In this document: one piece after another, positions 28,852 to 37,161 of the stretch
How the letters are laid out: the number at the start of each line of letters is the position of its first letter
How positions within the stretch are numbered: position 1 is the first letter of the stretch
Assembly (NCBI GenBank): GCA_963772595.1
Contig: CAVYXZ010000011.1
Span: 124,001-188,000 of the forward strand
Length of the DNA stretch: 64,000 bases
Source: CAVYXZ01 sp963772595
GTDB taxonomy: Bacteria > Chloroflexota > Anaerolineae > Aggregatilineales > Phototrophicaceae
Reading direction: 5' to 3'
Translations under genes and position numbers: made by a program
Notes under the pieces: model-generated
Told to the model about the DNA's origin: nothing
Database searches by the model: none
Seen by the model: only the letters and a program-made list of their open reading frames with translations

Positions 28852-29067
28852 CTAATCCAGCGGCTCGACCTCCCCTGCATCGTTCAGTTCCTTAACGCGC
28901 AGTTCGGCCTTATCCAACAGGCCCTGGCAGTGATCGGAGAGCTGGCGTCCGCGCTCGAAGTGGGCCAGCAACTCCTCCAGCGGCAGGTCGCCCTGCTCAA
29001 GCTGCTGGATGATGCTTTCCAGTTCCGCATAGGCGGCTTCAAAAGAGAGTTCGTTTATATCGCTCAT
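28852..29067 (-). CDS. xseB: Exodeoxyribonuclease VII small subunit
   Basis: 71 residues, the standard XseB length. The helical signature FEAAYAELESIIQQLEQGDLPLE and LAHFERGRQLSDHCQGLLDKAE is diagnostic. Several copies bind the large subunit in the exonuclease VII complex, which degrades single-stranded DNA. The ATG lies inside the end of xseA (29-base overlap), so the two subunits are made in a coupled way. Confidence 0.95.
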   Translation of the reverse strand: MSDINELSFEAAYAELESIIQQLEQGDLPLEELLAHFERGRQLSDHCQGLLDKAELRVKELNDAGEVEPLD

Positions 29068-30263
29068 GGGTCTCCTTGTCTTCTACACGCGCCGCGATCT
29101 CGCCGTCGTGCAGGCGAATGCGCAGGCCGTCGCCAGGCCGGGCTGCATCCACACTGCGCAGGGCCTCGCCGCTGTCTTCATGCACCACAATGGCATAGCC
29201 CCGCGCCAGAATCGACTCTGGATTGGCCGCGTTGAGGGCCGCGCTGCGGCTGTCGAGACGTTCGCGCAGGCTGGCGATCTGCTGAAGCTGACGGCGCTGG
29301 AGCCGTTCGCTCCAATCGTCGAGGCGCTGGCGCAGGTTGGCGATCTGCCGCTCTGGTGAGAGATGCCCCAGCGAACGCCGGGCCGCTTGAAGGTCATCCT
29401 GGTGACTGCTGATGGTGCCTTCCATCAGCGAGGCCATCACCTGATCGGCATAACGCAGGCTGATCTGGAGGTCGGCTATATCGGGCACAGCCAGTTCCGC
29501 CGCTGCGGATGGGGTCGGCGCGCGTAGATCAGACACAAAATCAACCATCGTGAAATCGGTCTCATGACCGACCCCGGAGATGACCGGCACCGGACTGGCG
29601 GCGACAGCCCGCGCCACGCGCTCATCGTTGAAGGCCCACAAGTCCTCGATGCTGCCACCGCCACGCACCATCAAGATCAGCGGGACATCGGTGTGCTGGT
29701 GCAGGCGTTCAAGCGCGGCGACGATCTGCGGCGGCGCAGTATCACCCTGGACCGGCGTGCGACTCAGGATCAGTTCAGCCAGCGGGAAACGGCGGCGCAG
29801 GACGTTCTGCACATCCTGAAAGGCGGCGGCATCGGCGGAGGTGACAATGCCGATCTTCAGCGGGAAGGCGGGCAGCGGGCGCTTGCGGGCGGCATCGAAC
29901 AGGCCCTCGGCCTCCAGCTGCGCCTTCAACTGCTCGAAGCGGGCATAGAGATCGCCCACGCCGACAGGGCGCATCCATTCGGCGATCAACTGGTATTCGC
30001 CGCGCGGCTCGTAAACCTCGACCCGCCCCCAGGCCTGCACCGAGTCGCCTTCCTGGGGCACAAAGCTCTGCTGCGCCACCCGCGAGCGCCACATAGCGCA
30101 TTTCAACTGCGAGTCCCGGTCCTTCAGGGTGAAGTACCAGTGACCGGAGGCAGCCTGGCGCATGTTCGAGACCTCGCCGCGTCACGCCCAGGTCTTGCAG
30201 GTTATCATCATAGCTAAACAGCTCACTGATATAGTGGCTGAGTTCAGCGACCGTATAGTTCAT
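29039..30263 (-). CDS. xseA: Exodeoxyribonuclease VII large subunit (one-base frameshift)
   Basis: About 407 residues after repair. OB-fold N-terminus (MNYTVAELSHYISELFSYDD) then the frame shifts at about 30178, where GGCGTGACGCGGCGAG has one extra A; the correct continuation is RGEVSNMRQAASGHWYFTLKD. Catalytic-domain motifs LMVRGGGSIEDLWAFNDE, VISGVGHETDFTMVDFVSD and RAPTPSAAAELAVPD are intact. Cleaves single-stranded DNA from both ends in repair and recombination. Start ATG 30263 matches family N-termini. Confidence 0.9.
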
Positions 30264-30342
30264 CAGCTTTAACCGTTTCGTTCCTGTCCTGAACATTATA
30301 CAATTGGGCAGCACAATCTGTACACGAAGGGGCTACCTCGAC

Positions 30343-30642
30343 ATGGCGTACCTGACCAAAGAAGAGCGCGCGACACTCGAAAGCGAACTCAAACAGATGA
30401 ATTTCCGGCAGGCGCACGGCAAGCTGCAAGGCATGGATCATAAAGGCCGCCTGGCTTACTACCGCAACGCACAGAAAACGCATAAGTGGATGACCAGGCA
30501 CATCCTGACCAGCCTGGGCACCCAGGTCACGCTGGTGGAGTCCAACAGCTTCCGCGAAAACCCGGACAAACAGAATCGGGTCCATAACGAGTACAACCTG
30601 ATCGACGTCATTGTCGAACCGACCCCCGATAACCGGCTGTAG
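30343..30642 (+). CDS. Conserved small protein, unknown function
   Basis: 99 residues, start ATG 30343 (MAYLTKEERATLESEL), about ten bases after GAAGGGG. Helical N-terminal half, then a Lys/Arg-rich segment and an acidic ending (NLIDVIVEPTPDNRL). No catalytic motif and no family I recognise. It lies ten bases upstream of bioY on the same strand. Confidence 0.65.
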   Translation: MAYLTKEERATLESELKQMNFRQAHGKLQGMDHKGRLAYYRNAQKTHKWMTRHILTSLGTQVTLVESNSFRENPDKQNRVHNEYNLIDVIVEPTPDNRL

Positions 30643-30652
30643 GGGACCTGTC

Positions 30653-31210
30653 ATGCTGCGTACTTTACCCCAAACTCGTGACTGGAGCCTGAACCGCCGC
30701 TTGCTGGCGATTCTGGCCTTCACCGCCCTGACGGCCCTCTGCGCACAAATTCGCGTGCAGATCAGCGAAGTCCCCTTCACCATGCAGGTCTTCGCCGTGC
30801 TTCTCTCCGCAATGGTCCTGGGCGCACGCGATGGTGCCCTGAGCCAGATCCTTTACCTGGGCCTGATGGCCGCCAACCTGCCGGTCGCCTCCAACGGGCT
30901 TGGCGCGGCGGCGCTGCAAGGCGTCACGGCGGGCTATCTGGTCGGCTTCGTCCCGGCAGGATTCGTCACCGGCTGGCTGGTCGAACATGGCGCGCACCGG
31001 ACCTGGCAGCGCTGGTTGGCCGGGCTGGTCGGCGTGGCGATCATTTATGCCTTTGGCGTACCGGTCCTCAAAGCCGCCACTGGCATGAGCTGGGCTGATG
31101 CCTGGGCCGCCGGAGCCGGGATCTTCGTGCTGGTGGACCTCGCCAAATCGGCGCTGGCCGCCTCGCTGAGCGAAGGCAGCCGGGCACTCCTGGAACGACG
31201 TGTCTCCTGA
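30653..31210 (+). CDS. bioY: BioY-family biotin transporter substrate-binding subunit
   Basis: 185 residues with six hydrophobic segments. The SEVPFTMQVFAVLLSAMVLGARDG and LYLGLMAANLPVASNGLGAAAL segments match BioY, the S-component of the energy-coupling-factor biotin transporter. No ecfA/T genes are adjacent, so it may share a common energising module or act alone, as some BioY proteins do. Membrane protein; ten bases after the preceding small gene. Confidence 0.85.
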   Translation: MLRTLPQTRDWSLNRRLLAILAFTALTALCAQIRVQISEVPFTMQVFAVLLSAMVLGARDGALSQILYLGLMAANLPVASNGLGAAALQGVTAGYLVGFVPAGFVTGWLVEHGAHRTWQRWLAGLVGVAIIYAFGVPVLKAATGMSWADAWAAGAGIFVLVDLAKSALAASLSEGSRALLERRVS

Positions 31211-31262
31211 TTTGAGGTCTTGTGCGTAGGGGGTTCGCCTACCACGCTTCGCTCAAAACACA

Positions 31263-31811
31263 TCAATCAGAAGCCGGGCTGTTTCGAGACGATGCCTCTG
31301 CAATCCGCGCGTTGAGAAACGGTGAAAAGTGCGGGTGGTAGCGCTGCTGAAGCTCCGGCAGCCGCCAGTCCTCGCCTGTGATTCGATGCCTGCACAGCGG
31401 GGAGCCGCAGCGGCAGGGCAGATCCAGCACCCAATCCGGTTGCGCGCTGAAGAGCGCGTAATCGACCGTCACTTCCTCGCCTGGCAGGATGTCATGCCGA
31501 GCCACCAGCGTCACCTCGTCCGCCATCCACAGATTGCTGTCACACGCATGATTGAGCGAACCGTTGGTCGCGCGCGGGTCCGGGGACTGGTCTACCAGGT
31601 GCAGATCCTCGCCGATCTGCACCGCATCCCACTGCGCGGCAGTCGCCATGAAGGCGCGAAATTCGGCTTCGGTCATCACAGTGCCGCCGAGCACGACTAC
31701 GACTTCGCCTTCACCGATCAATTCGCGCGCGAATCCGCCCCGGCCCTCGATCCCGGACCGCCGCACTTCGAGGCGCGAATCGGCCCAGGAACGCTCACGG
31801 TAGGTCCTCAC
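31263..31811 (-). CDS. SET-domain protein
   Basis: 182 residues. SET motifs are visible: RRSGIEGRGGFARELIGEGE, NGSLNHACDSNLWM (the NHxCxxN core), GEEVTVDYAL and the post-SET cysteines in CRCGSPLCRHRITG. SET domains are lysine methyltransferases using S-adenosylmethionine. Bacterial members often modify ribosomal or other proteins; the target here is unknown. Located just downstream of fabI on the same strand, separated by one base or so. Confidence 0.85.
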   Translation of the reverse strand: MRTYRERSWADSRLEVRRSGIEGRGGFARELIGEGEVVVVLGGTVMTEAEFRAFMATAAQWDAVQIGEDLHLVDQSPDPRATNGSLNHACDSNLWMADEVTLVARHDILPGEEVTVDYALFSAQPDWVLDLPCRCGSPLCRHRITGEDWRLPELQQRYHPHFSPFLNARIAEASSRNSPASD

Positions 31812-31812
31812 G

Positions 31813-32613
31813 TTATTGCAGGTCGGCCAGGTCTTCTTCGGTGGCGGTCAGGCCCAGGATATTGTAGCCCGCGTCCACGTGCAGAATCTCGCCGGTAATC
31901 ACGCTGCCCAGGTCCGAGGCCAGCAGCAGTGCGGCATTGCCCACGTCTTCCTGCGAGACCAGACGGCGCAGCGGCGCGGCTTTCTCCGAATATTTCAACA
32001 TGGTGCGGATGCCGGGCACACCCGCCGCAGCCAGAGTCTTGATTGGCCCGGCGCTGATGGCGTTGACGCGGATGCCTTTGGGGCCGAGATCGTTGGCGAG
32101 GTAGCGCGTGATCGTTTCCAGCGCGGCTTTCGCCACTGCCATGACGTGATATTTGGGCATGACTTTCTCGGCGGCGAAATAAGTCAGGCTCATGATGCTG
32201 CCGCCATCGCTCATCAGTGGTTCGGCGCGCTTCGCCATTGCAATCAGGCTGAAAGCGCTGATGTCCAGCGCCATCTTGAAGCCCTCGCGCGAAATATCGA
32301 CAAAGCGCCCGCCCAGGTCCTCGCGGTTAGCGAAGGCGATGCTGTGGACCATACAGTCGATGCGGCCATATTTCGCTTTAATCTTCTCAAAGACAGCGTC
32401 CAGTTGATCGTCCTGGCTCACGTCACAGAGTTCGACGAAATCGCAGCCGATGGAGTCGGCCAGCGGCATCACCCGCTTTTCCAGCACTTCAGCGCCGTAG
32501 CTGAGAGCGATGGTTGCCCCTTCGTCGTGGAGCTTCTGCGTGATGCCCCAGGCGATTGAATTCTTGTTGGCGACGCCGAACACGACGACGACTTTGCCGT
32601 CCATTAAACCCAT
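31813..32613 (-). CDS. fabI: Enoyl-[acyl-carrier-protein] reductase (NADH)
   Basis: 266 residues. N-terminal VVVVFGVANKNSIAWGI is the FabI NAD-binding signature; the active-site Tyr/Lys lie in SLTYFAAEKVMPKYHVMAVAKAAL. It performs the last reduction of each cycle of fatty-acid elongation. ATG 32613 follows GGGAGAGTCTT. The leader 32614-32660 closely resembles the leader upstream of the SGNH hydrolase gene (see the regulatory entry). Confidence 0.95.
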   Translation of the reverse strand: MGLMDGKVVVVFGVANKNSIAWGITQKLHDEGATIALSYGAEVLEKRVMPLADSIGCDFVELCDVSQDDQLDAVFEKIKAKYGRIDCMVHSIAFANREDLGGRFVDISREGFKMALDISAFSLIAMAKRAEPLMSDGGSIMSLTYFAAEKVMPKYHVMAVAKAALETITRYLANDLGPKGIRVNAISAGPIKTLAAAGVPGIRTMLKYSEKAAPLRRLVSQEDVGNAALLLASDLGSVITGEILHVDAGYNILGLTATEEDLADLQ

Positions 32614-32660
32614 AAGACTCTCCCCTGGCATGTGTATAGTTTATTCAGCTAGTTTAACAC
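32614..32660 (-). promoter_or_regulatory. fabI leader, copy A of a duplicated leader sequence
   Basis: Aligns with 33534-33578 over about 47 bases; nearly all differences are transitions. Shared core on the minus strand: GTGTNANACTNGCTGNATAAACT, then GGGAGAGTCTT. This may be a common promoter or operator for lipid genes. Confidence 0.5.
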
Positions 32661-32687
32661 GGCGCGAAAGGAAAGGTTATGGCGCGA

Positions 32688-33446
32688 TTAGCCGCTCACA
32701 TCCGCCAGCAGGTCCGTCAAGGCGCTGTTCAACACAGCGTAACCCGCCGCACTCAGATGCAGCGAGTCCACACGATAGTCATCGCGCAGCAGGCCCTGAT
32801 CGTTCACCAGCAGCGCATAAGTATCGAAAACGAGGACCTTCTCCGCTGCTTGAGCGCGAATAAAGCGGTTCACCTCGTTAACCGCCGCCGCAATATCATC
32901 CGACCACACGAAACGCCGCATCAGCGAAGGCTCGCCTACGGGAAAGATCGTCGTCAGAATCACGGTCGCCTTGATGTCCAGCGACGCTTCGACCACAGCC
33001 GCGATGTTGTCCTCACAATCGGCCACGATCTTATCGCGCCGCTCCGGGAAGATGGGAATCGACACCAGGTCATTGACACAGACCTGAAGCAGAATCATGT
33101 CAGGGGCGAGCGGACGCACATGGCGATCAAAGCGCAGCAACACCTGGCTGGACATCTGTCCGGCGATCCCTCGATTGATAAACTGAAAGCGGTCCAGGCC
33201 CTCCGGCGCGGGCCAGAATTGAGCACGGGAATCGCCGTAAAAGACGATGGTGATCCGCTCAGGGTCCGTCAGGTCACGCTGATCCGCATCGACGGGATAG
33301 GTCCCCAGGCCCAGCGGGTCCAGCCGCACATCATCCACGAGGCCATAATACTGCCGGACCACGCGATAGAGATACATGTTCAGACCTGCCGAGATCACCA
33401 GGGCAATCAGCAGGACAAGGCCGACGACGACAAGGATGCGTTTCAA
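32688..33446 (-). CDS. SGNH/GDSL-family hydrolase, membrane-anchored
   Basis: 252 residues. An N-terminal hydrophobic segment (ILVVVGLVLLIALVISAGL) anchors or exports it. Catalytic blocks: GDSRAQF (block I, with Ser), RGIAGQMSS (II), LLQVCVNDLVS (III) and DSLHLSAAGY with Asp-His (V). This family includes lipases, esterases and acyl or acetyl-ester hydrolases of cell-surface polymers. Substrate unknown. It lies downstream of copy B of the fabI-like leader. Confidence 0.85.
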   Translation of the reverse strand: MKRILVVVGLVLLIALVISAGLNMYLYRVVRQYYGLVDDVRLDPLGLGTYPVDADQRDLTDPERITIVFYGDSRAQFWPAPEGLDRFQFINRGIAGQMSSQVLLRFDRHVRPLAPDMILLQVCVNDLVSIPIFPERRDKIVADCEDNIAAVVEASLDIKATVILTTIFPVGEPSLMRRFVWSDDIAAAVNEVNRFIRAQAAEKVLVFDTYALLVNDQGLLRDDYRVDSLHLSAAGYAVLNSALTDLLADVSG

Positions 33447-33533
33447 TGGAATGACACGACCAGCGCGGCAGCGCGATCAACTGCCACATCACATAATTCA
33501 TGTGCGAAATCCCTGGCAATGTCGAAGATCAAG

Positions 33534-33578
33534 AAGACTCTCCCTTCATTGTGTGAGTTTATCCAGCCAGTCTGACAC
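33534..33578 (-). promoter_or_regulatory. Copy B of the fabI-type leader, upstream of the SGNH hydrolase gene
   Basis: On the minus strand it reads GTGTCAGACTGGCTGGATAAACTCACACAATG-like sequence followed by GGGAGAGTCTT, mirroring 32614-32660. It lies about 90 bases before the SGNH hydrolase start. Confidence 0.45.
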
Positions 33579-33596
33579 GAAGATCGGAGGCACCCT

Positions 33597-33986
33597 TCAG
33601 ATTTCGACCGGGTAATCGAGTTCGAGTTCGTCGGCGGGCTTGCCGCGCACGCCCCAGTTATGGCGCGGGGTCTCGATGATAATGATTTCCAGATCCTGCG
33701 GGGGAATACCAACCTGCTCCTCAAGGTGAGCGAAAAGCAGTTGAATCAGCATCTTTTTGGTCTCGATGCTGCGGCCCTCGAACATCAGGATTTCAATGAT
33801 CGTGTAGCGGGTCGAGCGATCCGGCGGGTAGATAAAATCTTCCGGGTCCAGGGCGATGAAGCGCTGGTAGCGTTTCTCACCGGGGAATTTGAGGACCACC
33901 ACCATACAGTTATGGATGGCGTCCGAAAGTTCGGCCTTGACCGCGTCGAGGTGCGATCTCAGGCCGTAAATTTTGACCTGGGCCAT
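33597..33986 (-). CDS. Tautomerase-family protein
   Basis: 129 residues. Contains the beta-alpha-beta repeat of the 4-oxalocrotonate tautomerase superfamily (MAQVKIYGLRSHLDAVKAEL then STRYTIIEILMFEGRSIETKK). The ending RHNWGVRGKPADELELDYPVEI is typical of the Tautomerase_2 group, in which the catalytic proline position near the N-terminus is variable. The start Met-Ala lacks Pro-1, so catalysis of the classical type is unlikely. Stand-alone gene. Confidence 0.8.
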   Translation of the reverse strand: MAQVKIYGLRSHLDAVKAELSDAIHNCMVVVLKFPGEKRYQRFIALDPEDFIYPPDRSTRYTIIEILMFEGRSIETKKMLIQLLFAHLEEQVGIPPQDLEIIIIETPRHNWGVRGKPADELELDYPVEI

Positions 33987-34074
33987 AGCATATCCCTTTC
34001 AGTGTCTGGCTAGACGCAAAATCTAACACACATGCGCGGCGATAGCTAGGCGAAGGGTTCAGCCCAGGGTTCCG

Positions 34075-35430
34075 TTAATCCAGGCTTCCGGCCAGCAGGG
34101 TCGCGGTGTCCGCGGCTTCCTCCGATGTGCGCAGCTTGATCTGCCGCAGTGTATAGTAAGCCACCAGCATCCCGACGCATTCCAGGACGAAAATGCTGCC
34201 GTAGGCGATCTGCGCGCTGCCGCTGAGGTTCAGCATGAGGTCGCGGATGATGCCGCCGCTGGAGACGCCAAAGCCGCGCCCGAAGGTGACGACCAACGAC
34301 CAGAAACCGAGGAAAGTCCCCGCGCTGGCCGCCGGACTCATGTCCATCATCAGGCCCAGCGTGCCGATGTTCCACAGGCCGAGGCCCAATCCCAGCAGCA
34401 GCAGGCCCGGCGTGACCAGCCAGCGAAGCTCCGCCAGCGCCGAAAGGCCAAAGACGGCAAAGGTGGCGATCAGCGCGGCGACGCCGATCAGCGACATGAG
34501 CGTATTGTTCAGCGCCTTATAACGGCGCGACAGCCAGATAAACAGCAGCGAACCGAGGATCGCCATCGTGCCCCAGTAACCGGCGAAGCGGGTGGTCACG
34601 CGGGCATCCATGCCGAAGACCTCCCCGGCGAAGGGTTCCAGGATGGCATCCTGAGCGAAGGCAAAGAACATCGACAAGGCCAGATAGAACAGGAAGAAGC
34701 GAGTCGGGCGTTCCTGCCAGACGAGGCGCAGATCCTGCCACATCGAGCGGTGGAACTCGCCCGCCTCATCTGCCGCAGCAGGAGCCTCACCGCGCCGCTC
34801 TTCGCCCAGCACCGAGAAGAACCACAGGCTGCCCAGCATCAGCGCCGTCACGACAAAGAGCGTCTGCAAGGTCTCCGGCGTGTAACCCAACCCCGCGCCC
34901 TCAGTGGAGCGCAGCATCAGGCCGAAGAAGATGCCGCCGATGGTGAAGCCGAGCAGCAGGAAGGTCCACACCAGGCCGACAGCACGGCCCCGCTGATGCT
35001 CCGGCGCACGGTCGTAGATGAGGGCCAGGAAGGTGCTGCCGGAAAGCGCCGTGCCCAGGCTGAACAGCAGCAGCGCCAGCGTGATCGCCAGCCACAAACC
35101 GGGATCGGCCCCGCCTTGCTGCGCAATCGCCGCCGTCGAGATCCCCATCGCCAGGATGCTGAGCACCATCATCGCCCGGCCCAGCCAGATCCAGAACAAC
35201 CGCCGGTAGCCGCCGACGCTGTGACGGTCCGACATGCGCCCGGCCCAGACGCCCAACGGTGCCAGGAAATAGCGCAAGCTCAGCAGCAGGCTGATCGGCG
35301 TCGCGCTGAAGCCCAGGTCGGTAATCATGATGCGGTTCCAGGTGCCGGTCGCCAGGACATCGGCCATGCCGGACCCTAGATGAAACAAGCCAAGCTTGGC
35401 CGTACGCCCAAGACTGAGATTTTTATCCAT
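34075..35430 (-). CDS. PucC/BCH-family MFS transporter
   Basis: 451 residues and about 12 membrane helices. LATGTWNRIMITDLGFSATPISLLLSLRYFLAPLGVWAGRMSD contains the PucC family signature, and WIWLGRAMMVLSILAMG and AGTFLGFWSLVVTFGRGFGV fit the same group. PucC proteins handle (bacterio)chlorophyll or its complexes in phototrophs, but homologues also occur in non-phototrophs. No photosynthesis genes are visible here, so a phototrophic role is unproven. ATG 35430 follows GGAGAAAC; a clear promoter precedes it. Confidence 0.85.
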   Translation of the reverse strand: MDKNLSLGRTAKLGLFHLGSGMADVLATGTWNRIMITDLGFSATPISLLLSLRYFLAPLGVWAGRMSDRHSVGGYRRLFWIWLGRAMMVLSILAMGISTAAIAQQGGADPGLWLAITLALLLFSLGTALSGSTFLALIYDRAPEHQRGRAVGLVWTFLLLGFTIGGIFFGLMLRSTEGAGLGYTPETLQTLFVVTALMLGSLWFFSVLGEERRGEAPAAADEAGEFHRSMWQDLRLVWQERPTRFFLFYLALSMFFAFAQDAILEPFAGEVFGMDARVTTRFAGYWGTMAILGSLLFIWLSRRYKALNNTLMSLIGVAALIATFAVFGLSALAELRWLVTPGLLLLGLGLGLWNIGTLGLMMDMSPAASAGTFLGFWSLVVTFGRGFGVSSGGIIRDLMLNLSGSAQIAYGSIFVLECVGMLVAYYTLRQIKLRTSEEAADTATLLAGSLD

Positions 35431-35464
35431 GTTTCTCCGGTTTTCGCAGAATTCTGACTCAGAA

Positions 35465-35493
35465 ATTATAGGTTTTTGAAGCAGGCTGGTCAA
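35465..35493 (-). promoter_or_regulatory. Sigma-70 promoter for the PucC-family gene
   Basis: Minus strand TTGACC (35493-35488), 17-base spacer and TATAAT (35470-35465). Near-consensus boxes; start near 35458, leader about 28 bases. Confidence 0.8.
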
Positions 35494-35554
35494 TAGGCGC
35501 TCATATAATCCTCGTCTATGGTAAAATGTGGGTATGTCTGATATGGGAGTTGGT

Positions 35555-36010
35555 ATGGAATCACTTTATTCGAAAATCGTCGTCCCATTGGATGGTTCTG
35601 GCTGGGCCAAGCGGGCCGTGCCGCACGCTGCCGAAATCGCCCGGAACAACCACGCCGAACTGATCCTGCTGCACGTCTTCAGACCACCTGCCTCGGAGTA
35701 TACGGACCAGCTATCCCTGGCCGGTCAGGATGACCAGATTCAGCGGATGCGCGAGCAGATGAAGCAGTACCTGATCGGGATGCGCACCGAGCTGCGCAGT
35801 GAGGATCTGAACGTGCGCAGCCACATGATTGAGGGCGCGGACGTCGCGCACTTGATTTGCAATTACGTCAATAATGAGGACGTGGACCTGGTGGTCATGA
35901 GCACACATGGCCGCACAGGTCTGGCAGAATTTCTGTTAGGTAGCGTGGCGAACAAGGTGATTCAGGGTGTGAAAGTTCCGGTGATGCTGATCCGCCCTAA
36001 GGATAAGTAA
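35555..36010 (+). CDS. Universal stress protein (UspA family)
   Basis: 151 residues. Nucleotide-binding motif STHGRTGLAEFLLGSVANKVI is the ATP-binding GxxG(9)GS pattern, and the opening KIVVPLDGSGWAKRAV is typical. Several in-frame ATGs occur; 35555 is chosen because GGGAG lies about 7 bases before it and the family N-terminus starts there. The protein binds ATP and acts in stress tolerance. Divergent from the PucC-family gene. Confidence 0.9.
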   Translation: MESLYSKIVVPLDGSGWAKRAVPHAAEIARNNHAELILLHVFRPPASEYTDQLSLAGQDDQIQRMREQMKQYLIGMRTELRSEDLNVRSHMIEGADVAHLICNYVNNEDVDLVVMSTHGRTGLAEFLLGSVANKVIQGVKVPVMLIRPKDK

Positions 36011-36014
36011 GGTC

Positions 36015-36485
36015 TTACGCCGGAGCAATCTCGTCAAAGGGGGCCAGCCGCTGGCCGACCATCTGTCGCAGCGTTTCGACCGCCCGCCACGCGGTTTTCT
36101 GTTCGTCAGGCGGCAGCTTGAGCGCGGCGAATTCGTCTTCGTCCAGTAAATGAATCGCGCCGTCGGGCGTTACGAAAAGATCCAGCGCCAGATCGTCAGC
36201 GCGGACACTGTGCGCTTCAATCACAGCCGGGCGCGTGATGTTGCAGTACCAGCCTTTGAGCTGCTGCGTATCCGCGATGCGGAAGACATTGTACCAGCGG
36301 TCGGCGTAGAACCACTCGGTGAACAGGTCCCCTGGCACGAAGTGGACAAAACCCCAATCGGACTCTCGGCCATTAAAGCGCGCCTGCAAACAGACCCAGT
36401 CCGCTCCCCGGTCGAGCACGACCCCCTCATACTGCCAGACGACCTGGCCCCGGTGATCGCATTTGTAGACGGTGATCGCGTCCAT
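36015..36485 (-). CDS. DUF402 (FomD-like) protein
   Basis: 156 residues. GWYCNITRPAVIEAHSVRADDLALDLFVTPDG is characteristic of DUF402, a nucleotide-phosphate hydrolase fold including FomD and Ntdp, where the conserved Asp residues (DDLALDLF) bind metal. Its start overlaps the TPK stop by one base. The function could be hydrolysis of nucleoside di- or triphosphates. It converges on the stress protein gene with a four-base gap. Confidence 0.8.
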   Translation of the reverse strand: MDAITVYKCDHRGQVVWQYEGVVLDRGADWVCLQARFNGRESDWGFVHFVPGDLFTEWFYADRWYNVFRIADTQQLKGWYCNITRPAVIEAHSVRADDLALDLFVTPDGAIHLLDEDEFAALKLPPDEQKTAWRAVETLRQMVGQRLAPFDEIAPA

Positions 36486-37137
36486 CAGGCATGGCCCATC
36501 GTCCGAACGACCAGCAGCATCCCGCTCTGAAAGCTCACACTGACTTCATCGGCCAACATGACGTTGCTGATGCCACGCGCCGGGCCGAACAGGAGCCGGT
36601 CACTTTTGAGCGGATAATACAGACCATCCGTATTGATATTCTGGACCACGCCCCAGATGGGAATGAGCGAGACGGTATCGCCCTCATGACCCGTGATACG
36701 GTGCTACCCGCGTAGAGCAGCCAGGCTTCCTGCGTACCGCTGACGAGCCGGGTATCGCCGCCGCGCAGCGCAGGCAGCGCCAGCAGGAAGATGTTCGCCA
36801 GGGTCTGATCCAAGCGCCCACCCATCGCGCCAAAGACGCGAATCTGATGTCGCCCCCTGCTCGACAGCCCACAGCAGCGCCAGTTCCAGATCAGTCTGGT
36901 TCTTCTCGACGGGATAGGTCAGGATCTGCGGCCCCGGCGCGGCGGCGTTCTTCCAGGGCCTCCGGCTGGCCGAATCCATGTCGCCGATGACGACCTGCAC
37001 CTCCACACCGAAATCCGGGCCACGTGAAGGCCGCCATCCGCCGCGATCAACAGCGGAGCCTCCGACTCGAGCCAGTACCTCGCCGGGCCAGGGGGCCGTC
37101 ATCGCTGCTGCCATTGGCAAAGATCAGCGCATGCATC
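36485..37137 (-). CDS. thiN: Thiamine pyrophosphokinase, broken by several one-base frameshifts
   Basis: Makes thiamine diphosphate from thiamine and ATP. Pieces in three frames together give the family order: MHALIFANGSSDDGPLARRG, then LLIAADGGLHVARDFGV, then VVIGDMDSAS, then LTYPVEKNQTDLELALLWAVE, then GGRLDQTLANIFLLALPALRGG and the C-terminal SVSFQSGMLLVVRTMGHA. IGDMDS and the KNQTD(x)E motif contact ATP and metal. At least three or four single-base shifts are needed. The homology is otherwise strong, so errors in the sequence are likely. Overlaps DUF402 by one base. Confidence 0.75.
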
Positions 37138-37161
37138 GTTCGATAAATCCGTTCAGGTGAA

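Noticed and set aside
35504..35509. TATAAT box for the universal stress protein
   Set aside because: No -35-like hexamer at 16-18 bases upstream.
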